DNA of 64,000 nt, taken from NCBI RefSeq assembly GCF_036669915.1, contig NC_089325.1, positions 14,971,868 to 15,035,867 of the forward strand, written 5' to 3'. Positions 10,294-19,992 of this stretch are shown here, piece by piece; position 1 is the stretch's first letter; each line of letters begins with the position of its first letter. Below the pieces are notes generated by a model that had not been told where the DNA came from, searched no databases, and saw nothing but the letters and a program-made list of their open reading frames with translations. Source of the DNA: Pocillopora verrucosa (Eukaryota > Cnidaria > Anthozoa > Scleractinia > Pocilloporidae). The translations under genes and the position numbers were made by a program.

Positions 10294-13200
10294 ATGGAGA
10301 AAGTGTGTTTTCTGATATATTCTGCTCTTCTTGTGCTAACTAGAACCGTTTACGCAAAGAGTGATGCTGGTAAGCACAATATTTAGACTAACATCTACAT
10401 GTTCTTTTTTTTTTCTTTTTGAAAGCTGATTATCAAGTATGCTTGCTTGTCAAAAGAAAAAAGGATGGTACTGTAATTGGTCGGACAAATAATGCCCACC
10501 GCAATTCAGATATCGCAATGTACTCAGACACCACGAAACCATTTTATATTTACAATCGATGCAGCCATTTTTTGGTAAAAATAACCGAAATTAAGGTTTT
10601 GTATTGTTCAGGTGAGCTAGTTGAAAAAATAGTTCAATAAAATTAGTGCACAAAAAGCATTGTGCTTGTTCCACACGTTTGCGCTTAGGATCCAACATTA
10701 AAATAAACCTAAAATGTATTAAGAGGGATACTTATTCGAAAGATCGGTAAAGAGTGGAAATTTGAAAATGGGGCAAATATTGTTCGCATGAAGCTAATCG
10801 CATACTAAACAAAAGACAACAACAACAACAGCAAATAAAAACAAAAAACAAGAAGCGAATTACAAAACAAAACAAGGAAAATAAATTAATTCCGATTTAG
10901 ATCCTTACCCATAGCGACCAAAAAGAGTGGTTTACATTCGAATACAATTGAATAAACGTTCACCTACGCTGGTTTGTATGCTATTTTACTCCAAAGAATA
11001 TGAGTGTTAGAGCAGTTTGTTTCTGCTTCTAAACTTGCTCCCAAGGTGTTATCGACTGGGTCAACAGTTAATGAATAGGATGTGTCTTTGTTCAATTCTG
11101 CATTCAGCTCCCGTGGAGAACTTCAATGGTTCCAGCTACATTTTCAATAGGAGCAATGGTAACTGGTACAATTGGGAAAGAAGCAAAAAAAACTGTGAAC
11201 AAGATGGATATAACCTTGTTTCTATTGAGAGTCGTGAGGAATGGGAGTTCCTGAATCGAATTATCCAAAAAGAGAATACCGTTAAATACTTCATAGGTTT
11301 GAGGAAAGATAAATCAACTGGAGCGTGGAGATGGTTAAGTGATAACAGCACAGTCAATGCGACCAATCAAGGACATTGGCCCTGGGCAGGAGGAGAACCT
11401 AACGGCGAAAAAGCTGGAGAGAATTGCGCGGAAATGTACGGAGTGTATGAAAATAACAATGGGCGCTATAATGATGTCAGCTGTACTTCATCCAACGCCG
11501 AAGCAGGATTCATATGTGAATTTAGAGGTGGAGGAGGTAATAGACCCTTAATTCACATTACGCGAAACTGAAATTAAGAATAAGTAAATTGTGTTACGGC
11601 CCGGTCCCTCTCTTGAAAGTCAGTTACACCGTGGAAGAAAACGTAAAAGATTACATAACATAGTATAAATGCTAGATAAACCGTGAAGTCACTTTGGATC
11701 CTAATGGTGAGCCACTAAGGACTCCTTGTTATACAATTGGCTAAATTATTTTAATATATCTGTTTATTCGTTTATGTACATATTTGTTTGTCTCTTTTTC
11801 ATATATGGATACCGCACTATTACCATTGCTTTGCGCTCCATTTAAAGTAGGATATAAAATCACATAATTACAATGATAAGTGAATTTCCATATTCTTGTC
11901 TAGAGAAAAAATCAGCGAAAGCGACAGCATCCACCATAACAGGTAAGTACTGGCGTTGAAACTGTTGAGGCTTGACGATGATGTGAATCAGCGCTGAATG
12001 TAAATATATATAAAGTAAAGTGGCATAACTTCCCCCGACTTACTCCTTGAAACTCCTGAAAATCGTTAACTTTAAATTTATTAAGGTGGGGGTGGAGTCT
12101 ACCTTGGCATAAAGTGCTCAATGCTGTGGTAGAAGAGCTAAGTATACATAAGTTAAAGAAGCGGACGCATCGATTCTCTGTAGCTCTGAGTTTCGCGCCT
12201 AAGCGCTCGTCAGACAGAGCTTTCCGAAAGAAAGTTCTGCCTGACGAGCGCTTCGGCGCGAAACTCAGAGTTACAGAGAATCGATGCGTCCTCTTCTGTA
12301 ACTTATGTATAACTTTAAATTTATACATATAAGTACATGTAAGTAGAAAAGGAACAGACAAACCTTAAACAAGTAGAAATTTTAAAAAATTGTGCATACT
12401 TTTGGTTTTTCGTTCTGGTTTGTTTTTATTTAACACTTTTGTGAGCGTTATCAATATTATTACCCACAAGTATTTGTATAATTTTTATATGTTGGTAAAA
12501 TGTTGAATTTTTATTGAAAATGTTAATAGTGAATTACTAACTTTGGTTTTGTGTTCCTCTTTAATTTAGGTATGAATGATGGATCCCAGGCATCGACATC
12601 TGCTCGGGTCAAAGGACCATCTCCAACTGCGACAACAGGTAAAAGCTTATCTGCCCTTTTGTTTTGGTTATTACCATTTTTCATGCATGTGAGCATTATC
12701 ATTATTATTACCTACAGGTATGTGTACAATTTCTATACGTTAGAAAAAGCGTTGAATTTTTATTGAAAATGCTTATAGTAAATCACTAACTTTGGTTTTG
12801 TGTTCCTCTCTAATTTAGGAAGGAATGATGGATCCCAGGCATCGACAACTACTCGGGTCAAAGGACCATCTACAGCTGCGACAGCAGGTAACAGCTTATG
12901 CACCCTTTTTTTTGGTTATTTCCATTTTTCATGCAAAGATTTATTCATTTATTTCTGTAATTTTCCCATGTAAAATAAATTCGTACCACACTGTTACTGT
13001 TAATTTGCGCTTCCCTTAAAAATGGATGGGCAATCATCAAAGCACAGGTATGAGATACAGAAAAGAACCTTCTGTTCTGTTATTAGTTACCACCATCATT
13101 ATCCTCATCGTTTTATTGAATTTACAGTGTTTGTATAATTTTTATAGATGAGAGCAACGTTGAATTTGTATTGAGAATACTAACACGTGGATTTGATTAA

Positions 13201-16200
13201 TCAAAATAATTTTACTATTTTTAAAAAGTTGCATCTAAACGTTTGGTTCCATGCCTTATCTGAAACAGCCTCCTCTTTTATATATCAAATAAGGGGTCAC
13301 GTCAGGGAATACCGTCGCTGAACATCCTTTGGCAAACGATGTACACGCTAGCAAGCCTAACTTGGTTGTGATTGTTGTGGTGCTACTGGCCATTTTCATT
13401 CTGCTCCTTGTATTCGCTTTCGGACTTATGTTCTTTCGCAGACGTCGGAGCCACGATAAACAATGTAAGTGCCTTTCACTGTGTTTTCATTTGTTTCGTA
13501 TCTTACTTTTTGTCTATCATGAGGAACAATCCTTTTCGTGTGCGTTACATTACTTTCGTCTCCTTTACTTTTTACCTTGAGTTATCCACGTAATCAGTCA
13601 ACTGTGCAAAAGAGCATGTACTTAAAATCCATTTAAATGTCCTTCTGCATGATGATTGCAGCAGTTTATGCATTACTGTATTATTTACTTTTTGACAATG
13701 ATTCGAAAAGAAAAAAGTGGAGGTTTTTATCGAGGGCCGAGGGTTGAGGGGAAAATGTTAAGGGGCGATGGTTCAAAATATGTCAGCGCTTTATTTGTTT
13801 AATTGTTTATTATTACTTATATTTCCTCGAGCGCAAGAGGTCTATTGATTTGTCGACATCCGTGCCTGGATCACGCAAAACAAAACTTGGTTATTTATGG
13901 CAGTTCTTTCAGCGGTCAAGAAACCTCTTTGGTGACAAGTTTCGACGGCTGAAGTATTTTAGAGAAAAAAAAATAAATAAAAAAAGCGATTTAGACCATG
14001 GGCTTCAAAACAAGAGCAAATTTCGAGCTATCAGTGTTTCACTTCCGCTTCCCCTCTACCTGCGTCGCAGTCGTATTTTTACGCCGATCTTTTTATATAT
14101 ACGATGTAAATTTCCTCTATAACGCTTTGAGTTTCCTCCGATCGACTTTGCGAAGTTCTGTGAATCACGTATTTATAATTTGAAAAAAACATTTTTTGTA
14201 TCTTGTGGTCGCAAAATTTCCCGCTCTTGTCTCTCAGCCATTCGCACGTTTCCTCTTTTGAGCCCAAGGGACTGAAAATATCAAGGTACTTAATCATAGA
14301 TTTCGTATTACTGGGGCAAAGAATATCATTCTTCCTGCCAAGAACCATGTTATATAGAGGTTCATGAAGTCGTGGTTTTACCTTTGGGGTGATTTTTAAC
14401 AACTTTCTCTGTGCATTATTTGGAAGGAAGAACGCTGTCAAAAAACCCTCCATTACCAATAACTCACTGAAACACGCGCGAGTGAAATAGGAGAATGCGA
14501 GAAAGTGCTAAAGAGAGGAAACGAGAGCTAACATCCTGGTATTGCTGACACTTGGAGAAGGTTGGGAAATCTTACGACTACGTGATACAAGGAATGATAT
14601 AATAATAAATTTTAAATAAGCAAAGAAAATAAATCAATCAATAAATTAGGAAATTTTTGAACCCTTGACATTTCACCCTCGACCCTTGACTAAAGCCTTC
14701 ACTGAAAAGAATACACTTACGTTTCCTATTATTTAAAACAATTTTTAAATTTTTTAAATTTTCTTTCAATACTAACAACGAAAACGACGGTGAAAATTAA
14801 TTGGTGACACGATTTTGGGGATAACTATGGAAATTATGTTACAATGAGTAAGTATACACTAGATTACTGATACGTATTTAAGTACACTTAAAGAGGTGTC
14901 TGTTGCTGGATCGGCTTGTAATTTTCATTTCGGCCTTGGCAATTCCCTTCTCTAAACATCACTTTTTACAAATCTACAACCAAAAAGCAGTGCTTTTTAC
15001 AGTGTTTTCGTTGTTAGAGCTGTTTTCCAGCTGCTGTATTGTTGTTGCGTTGGTGAAAGAAGACCTACTTCAAACGCCGGCCATTGTTTCGCTCGCAAAT
15101 TTTCAGAGTAGCCAAATGTTAAGAAGTCCAAAGCTCGCATTTGATTGGCTATCTATGAGTTTCTTTATTATTAAACAATCAGAATGTCTGATTGTTACTA
15201 TCTCTGCACTGAATTAACCCTCTTCTGCATTGAATTATTTGAAAACTGCATTTATCTTAACCAATCAGAACTGAGTAATTTTTTCATGTATATTATCATA
15301 AAAGAACCCAAAAAAAAAAATACTTGTTCCTCGAGAAGTGATAGAAGCACTCGCCTGCGGCTCGTGCTTCTCCGCACTTCTCTCGTGTTCTTAAAAATTC
15401 TCGCGTGCTTATAGAACTAAAAAATGCACTCGGCGCGTTTTTAATTCTTTAACATATCAGTAAAGCCTAATATGTTACGTCATAGATGACGTTTAGACGG
15501 AGATCGTGTAATATGCACCTATGAGAAACCTTCGAGCTCTGAACTGACATCACTCGACCCTGTGCTTGTTCAACAAACACAGAGCTCCGCTGAGCTTACT
15601 GTTCACCTAACCCTTTCACGAACGGAATCTGGGCTGGCCACCTACGAAACAGTGAGCGACTGCAAAAGAGAGTGCGGCTATGATAACATTGAGACTAATC
15701 GAAAGTTGAGTTCAGTAAGCGAGGGATGTTCAGATATTCAGGAAAGAGCGCCAGAAAACACAGTGTTGGTGAGTGGTGAGAAAGGAATACAGCAGCAACC
15801 TGCTTTGTGCGATAAAAAAGAAGAAAATAAGGATCATGTATACGCTGTTGTTCATAAAGAAAGAAAAGGCAGAGCCAGTTCTGAAGTGAGCGCCCTCGAA
15901 AAGACTGCGGGCCGCCCTCAGGAAGAAACAAGTGGTTTACCTGTACAATGGGCGTCCTGTGTAGATCAGTCCCCGTCTCTGACACCAGATAATGGTTCGT
16001 CTCATCAAACTGACTCAGGGCTCGACAACAACACAGAAGCTGCAGGGAGCGAGACACCTCAGGCTGGCGGGAACACTGAATATTTGTACGCAGCTGTTGA
16101 CATGACAAAAAAGAAGAAGCCGCCACAGGTAATAAATCTCACAAATCTTAACAACAGTTTCTTTTTTGTTTCTTTTTGTTTTGTTTTGCTTTCATTTTTT

Positions 16201-16829
16201 GGATTTTTTTTTACATGGAGACGTGTTTCTTTTTCAACACTGTTTCATTAAGGAAACAATCTTAGTCTATTGACTTCTTCGATTCAAATGTCTACGTATG
16301 ATAATTGAGCGTACAGCTGGAGTACGGCAGCTGGACTTCTGTTTAAGTGTCTAAAGGATCCTCTGCAACAAACAAATAAACAAAAAAATACAAGACTAAA
16401 CTGATAAAAATAAACTTGAAATAAAAAAACCCTTGATCAGAAGCAAAATAAGGGAACACTGGCCCGGTTATCTTATCAAATTCGTTTACAATCTTTGGTG
16501 CTTTATTTCTCATTAAATGTTGTTTTTGTTGCTGTTGTTGTTTGTTTGTTTATTTGTTTGCCTCGTTACTGTGTTGCTATCGTTATTTAATGTCTCTTGT
16601 TTCACAATCTGCTCATAAGGTATTATTCTCTGTTCCATGTTCAATGTAGAAGCCCGCTCCATACCGTGGCCTTGTGTACGCAGATCTGATCCTTTCCCGC
16701 GAAAACAGTGCAAAGCTTGTCAAAGAACAGCCCCAAACAGTATACGCCCAAATTGATCCCATCAAGACAGCAAGCGTGAAGATATCACAGAAGAATCCGG
16801 AGGAGACAAAGGACGGCGAACATCAATGA
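10294..16829 (+). CDS. C-type lectin transmembrane receptor with tyrosine-motif (ITIM-like) tail
   Basis: Proposed exons: 10294-10369 signal peptide (MEKVCFLIYSALLVLTRTVYA); 11108-11536 C-type lectin domain; 11904-11942, 12570-12638 and 12819-12887 Ser/Thr-rich stalk; 13294-13464 (or from 13306) transmembrane helix NLVVIVVVLLAIFILLLVFA followed by RRRR; 15583-16128 and 16650-16829 cytoplasmic tail. The lectin domain has four Cys, the motif EPN (mannose-type Ca2+ site in this family) and YND in place of the usual WND. The first six exons keep phase 1 throughout. The tail carries VYAVV, YAAV, LVYADL (matches the ITIM consensus) and TVYAQI (ITSM-like). Exon 6 ends in phase 1 but exon 7 opens in phase 0, so one small exon is probably unseen, or the two halves belong to separate genes. 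Inferred role: cell-surface glycan sensing coupled to phosphotyrosine signalling. Confidence 0.68.
11108..11536 (+). other. C-type lectin domain exon
   Basis: One exon encodes a whole short-form lectin domain: YIFNRSNGNWYNW, then NCEQDGYNLVSIES, the core FIGLRKD, WRWLSDN, WAGGEPN, NCAEMY, YNDVSC and GFICEF. Four cysteines are placed to form the two family disulfides. EPN plus ND are Ca2+/sugar ligands in mannose-binding lectins, so sugar binding is likely retained. The acceptor before it (ATTCAG) and the donor after it (GGTAAT) keep phase 1 on both sides, so the domain is a shuffling-ready cassette. Confidence 0.9.
12139..12315. mobile_element. Hairpin element inside a receptor intron
   Basis: The arms ATCGATTCTCTGTAGCTCTG and its inverse (CAGAGTTACAGAGAATCGAT) flank a short centre. 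The palindrome runs from CATAAGTTAAAGAAG to CTTCTGTAACTTATG, about 80 bp per arm. It lies between stalk exons 11904-11942 and 12570-12638. It produces an accidental 149-codon open frame on the minus strand, which is not a gene. Confidence 0.75.
12320..12890 (+). repeat. Tandem repeat of stalk exon plus intron (period 249 bp)
   Basis: Exons 12570-12638 and 12819-12887 are near-identical (both encode NDGSQAST, then RVKGPS). The introns in front of them are also alike (TTGAATTTTTATTGAAAATG, then CTAACTTTGGTTTTGTGTTCC). Exon starts are 249 bp apart. A weaker third intron unit is seen around 13120-13200 without a recognisable exon. Each unit adds 23 codons in frame to the stalk. Confidence 0.85.
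13665..15690 (+). repeat. Segment duplicated as copy A (2736-4496)
   Basis: Same order of words as 2736-4496: GACAATGATTCGAAAAG, CATTCGCACGTTTCCTC, CAAGGTACTTAATCATAGA, GAGAAAGTGCTAAAGAGAGG, then the tail exon start at 15583. It differs from copy A by an insertion at about 14890-15440 that includes the dispersed element at 14903-15300. Confidence 0.85.
14903..15300. mobile_element. Dispersed repeat, copy 1 of 3
   Basis: It contains AAAGCAGTGCTTTTTACAGTG, CGCTCGCAAATTTTCAGAG, AACTGAGTAATTTTTTCATG and similar words found in the same order at 41930-42330 and 56985-57390. Copy A of the receptor lacks it at the matching place, so it inserted after or outside that duplication. No protein is encoded. 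Confidence 0.8.
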
Positions 16830-17924
16830 AACTCGCTTCCTATCTCAGGAATGTTTTAATGATAAACATAGAGATGAAAACAAAACTGAAAGAAACAAGT
16901 ATGCAGACCCCATAATTAGAGTTAGTGATCGGTAATTATTTGGTTTGTCATTACAAATGCCCGACGAGTTTTTCCAGAAATTTCTTCCAGGGATTGTACC
17001 AAGAATACTTTAGATGAGTCCCTTTAAGGTACTTGCATGAAAAAACCGAAAATTAAATCAGTATTACTTATATGGGATAAGTTTGTCTTGGAATAAGTTT
17101 TTATTGGAATAAGTTTGTATTGGAATAAGTTTGTATTGGAGTAAGTTTGTATTGGAATAAGTTTGTATTGGAATAAGTTTGTAGTCAGCGTCCCGCGCAT
17201 GCGCACACTGAAGGAAAACATTTCAGTAGTTCAATGCATTCTGTTCTTGGTGTTTAGTTTCATGTTAGAGGGAAACTTTCTCTTCACGCAGAGTCGAAAT
17301 AATGAGTTAAGAATAAAAATTCGGTTATAAAGTCATAAATTCCCGGGGTTGGATGACGTTGAATTAAACTACAGCGTCAAATGTGTCAAATTATAAAACC
17401 TGTTTTAACGTTTTTATTTTCAGATACCACGGTATGAAGTATCATATAAAACCAACAAAAACGAAATTAGATAAATAAATGAACAATATGGTTTATGCGT
17501 TTTTTAACGTGATTGGAGTATTTGCGATACGTGTTGATCTTATACTAATCAAAATGACTTAATTATTTGACGGTAACTGTAGTACTCTGGCAATACTTGA
17601 TTTGTTTTACATGCGTGAAATATATAATCGTTCAATCACTAAGCTTTGAATTCAAGCAATCACTCACTATTCAAACTGACTATCTATGGAGAGAAAATCA
17701 GTGACAAAGGCTCAGCTAACACAGCGGTCAAACTTCAGGCATGCGTGAGAAGATCCATCCTTGTCGGTCGTGCGCATCACATGTGATCTATTCCTAAACA
17801 GAGGCACGGTGACGTGAGTTCACTTGTTAATGTCGCAACTACCAAAATTCCCGTTGCATCACTCATTGTGTTATCCTTTTCGGCCTTTCTTGCGAAGTTA
17901 ATGACCAAAAATGGATGTGCGTTA
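16830..17924. other. Receptor 3' flank and spacer
   Basis: This stretch follows the receptor stop codon and probably includes its 3' untranslated region. Apart from the minisatellite at 17075-17185 nothing is recognised. Confidence 0.5.
17075..17185. repeat. Minisatellite, 16-bp unit
   Basis: About seven tandem copies of GGAATAAGTTTGTATT with single-base variants (GGAGTAAG, GTTTTTATT). The open frame on the minus strand across it is only the translated repeat. Confidence 0.92.
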
Positions 17925-18860
17925 ACGTGTGTGCATTTGGTTTTGACAGTCTTGTCTTAGCTCGACTTGGACGAAATTACCTGTTTACGAGTGCGGAACT
18001 GAAGGGCCTGATACACATATCATACCGCAATTTGTAGACAATTTTGTTTTTAAAGCTTGAAAACACTTTGGGTGACAGTTGTTTGTTGAAATGGAGCAAG
18101 TGTGTTTTATGATATATTCTACTCTTCTCGTGCTAACTAGAACCATTTACACAAAGAGCGATGCTGGTAAGCACAATGTTTAGACTAACATGTACATGTT
18201 TTTCTTTCTTTTCTTTTTTTGAAAGCCGACTATTAAGTATGTTAAAAGAAAAAAGGATGCACTGTATTCTCTTTGTTCAATGGGTAATTTAGTTCTGTAT
18301 TTGGCCGGACATATAGTGCCCATCGCACTTTAGATATCGCAATGTATTCAGACACCACGAAACCATTTCAAATTTAAAATCGATGCAGCCATTTTTTGGT
18401 AAACAAAGCCGAAATTAAGGTTTTGTGTAGTGCAAGTGAGCTAGTTAAAAATAGAGTTCAATGAAATTAATGCACAACAAGCTTTGTGCTTGTTCTACAC
18501 ACGAGCACCTAGGATTCAACCGTAAAATAAACCTAAAATACTTATTAGACAAATCGGTAAGGAGTGGAACTCTGAAAATGGAACAAATATTCATTATTAA
18601 TTAGTATAAAACTAATGGCATACCGAACAAAAGAAAACAACAAAAGACACGAAACAAAATACAAAACAAAACAAGGAAAACAATAAATTAATTCCGATTT
18701 AGTTCCATACCCATAGTGACCTCAATGAACTTTTTATATACCGGAATGCAATGGAATAAACGATCACCTAAGCTGGTTTTGGAAGCCATTTTACTTCAAA
18801 GATATTATTATATTAGTATTCGAGCAGTTTGTTTCTGCTTCTAAACTTGCTCCCGAAGTA
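17925..18860 (+). pseudogene. Copy C: truncated 5' part of the lectin receptor gene
   Basis: It repeats 10140-11050: 5' flank (TTTGGTTTTGACAGTCTTGTC), a signal-peptide exon at about 18092-18167 (MEQVCFMIYSTLLVLTRT, same phase-1 donor CTGGTAAGC) and most of intron 1. It stops a few bases after GCTTCTAAACTTGCTCCC, which is just before the place where the lectin exon lies in the full copy. No lectin exon follows, only C-rich DNA. The exon still encodes a signal peptide, so it could be spliced to something else, but no partner is visible. Confidence 0.75.
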
Positions 18861-19244
18861 TTAAAGGAAAGGAATTGCGTTTGGGGATTTTGCTTGTGGC
18901 CTGATTTCCCCCGCCGCTCTCCCCCCCCCCCCTTAAGGCTCTTTAATACCGTTATGATCCCTCTCTACCCCATCGTTGGCAAGTTAATCATGAGGTCACT
19001 TTTCTACATTTCCTCCCCCCCTCTTTAAGCTCTGTTGGGCACTACTGATCCTTCCTCTGTTGTAAGAACAATATATTATGGATCAGAGCAATAGATCAAT
19101 TTTTTTTTTGTTGAAAGACCACCTTCAGTATAACTTTTTGTAAAACAAGCATTTTCAATGAAAATAAATTTAATTTAATTCTACTGGTATTTCGAGCAAC
19201 TCATGATCTTGCATTAACAACTTGCAAGAGAATATAGACTGTCC

Positions 19245-19268
19245 GGAGCCCATTACGTAATGGGCTCC
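19245..19268. repeat. 24-bp perfect palindrome, left
   Basis: GGAGCCCATTAC joined to its exact inverse GTAATGGGCTCC. A second copy with one changed base pair in the centre is at 19673-19696. Confidence 0.9.
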
Positions 19269-19672
19269 TGAGACTGTTTGTATTCCCTGGTAAATAGGCC
19301 TGTCACGTTTGTGCTCGGCAACTTTTCAGCAACTTTTGGCGTTTAAAGTAACTTTTTGCGGTTCCAGCAACTTCGAGCAATTTTGCCTTTCTGAGCAGTC
19401 TTTGAGCAAAACATAGGTTTAGAGCACATATTAAGCGTGAAAAATTCAACGATTTCATGAAAAACTAACACATAACCCGTCACTTAAAAACGTATCGCAG
19501 GCCTATTGCGATTTCTTTCAAATATTATGACGGATCATTGGCTAAAATGACGTTCGGCAAAACGTCAAATGAACCATGTGTTTTGTTCTGTTAGACTTTT
19601 AGCATCCTTAAATTTTGCTAATATCTGCGAGCAACTCTTTAAAGCTAAGTTTCAAGCTATTATTCTTAACTA

Positions 19673-19696
19673 GGAGCCCATTACCTAATGGGCTCC
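19673..19696. repeat. 24-bp palindrome, right
   Basis: GGAGCCCATTAC followed by CTAATGGGCTCC; it differs from the left copy at one central base. The two copies bound about 400 bp of repetitive GCAAC/AACTTTT-rich DNA. Confidence 0.88.
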
Positions 19697-19992
19697 TATC
19701 TTAACCGATGTTAGCACATGTTGTGAATAAAACAAATCAAGCTTTTAATTAACGATTATATAAACATATAGATGGCAAATTTAGGTAGCAACTTTTTAAG
19801 TCGGAAATTTTTGGATTTTTTGCAATTTTTTGGCAACTCTTTGGCCTTCCTAGCCCCTCTCGAGCCCGAAGAGGTCAAATGAGGTTAGGCCTTAGTCAGG
19901 CCTAGCTCAAGCCTGTGTTGCTGTCGGCTTGCTGTGTAGCCTAGCCTTCTTGTTTCAAGGCTAGGCTGCACAAAACCAAAACCAAAACCAAG

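Larger units (their letters stand above)
18861..19990. other. Spacer with C-rich tracts and two palindromes
   Basis: It contains poly-C runs (about 18917-18932), then the two 24-bp palindromes listed separately, then CCAAAA repeats just before the SGT1 start codon. The end of this stretch should include the SGT1 promoter. No TATA-like box stands out. Confidence 0.5.

Noticed and set aside
10419..10640. 73-codon frame after the signal exon (starts after TTTTTGAAAG)
   Set aside because: An acceptor-like site and compatible phase made it a candidate exon, but the matching place in copy C has a stop codon early and the residues show no domain.
11912..12361. 149-codon frame on the minus strand
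   Set aside because: It crosses the intronic hairpin and reads inverse arms; it lies opposite the receptor gene.
14079..14459. 126-codon frame on the minus strand
   Set aside because: It lies in receptor intron sequence; the duplicated copy A (2736-4496) does not keep the frame open.
15695..16126. 143-codon frame on the minus strand
   Set aside because: Shadow of the tail exon, whose plus-strand frame has clear splice sites and tyrosine motifs.
17075..17185. Possible CRISPR array
   Set aside because: Units abut without spacers and the host is an animal; it is a minisatellite.
17024..17221. Repetitive 65-codon frame on the minus strand
   Set aside because: It is only the 16-bp minisatellite in translation.
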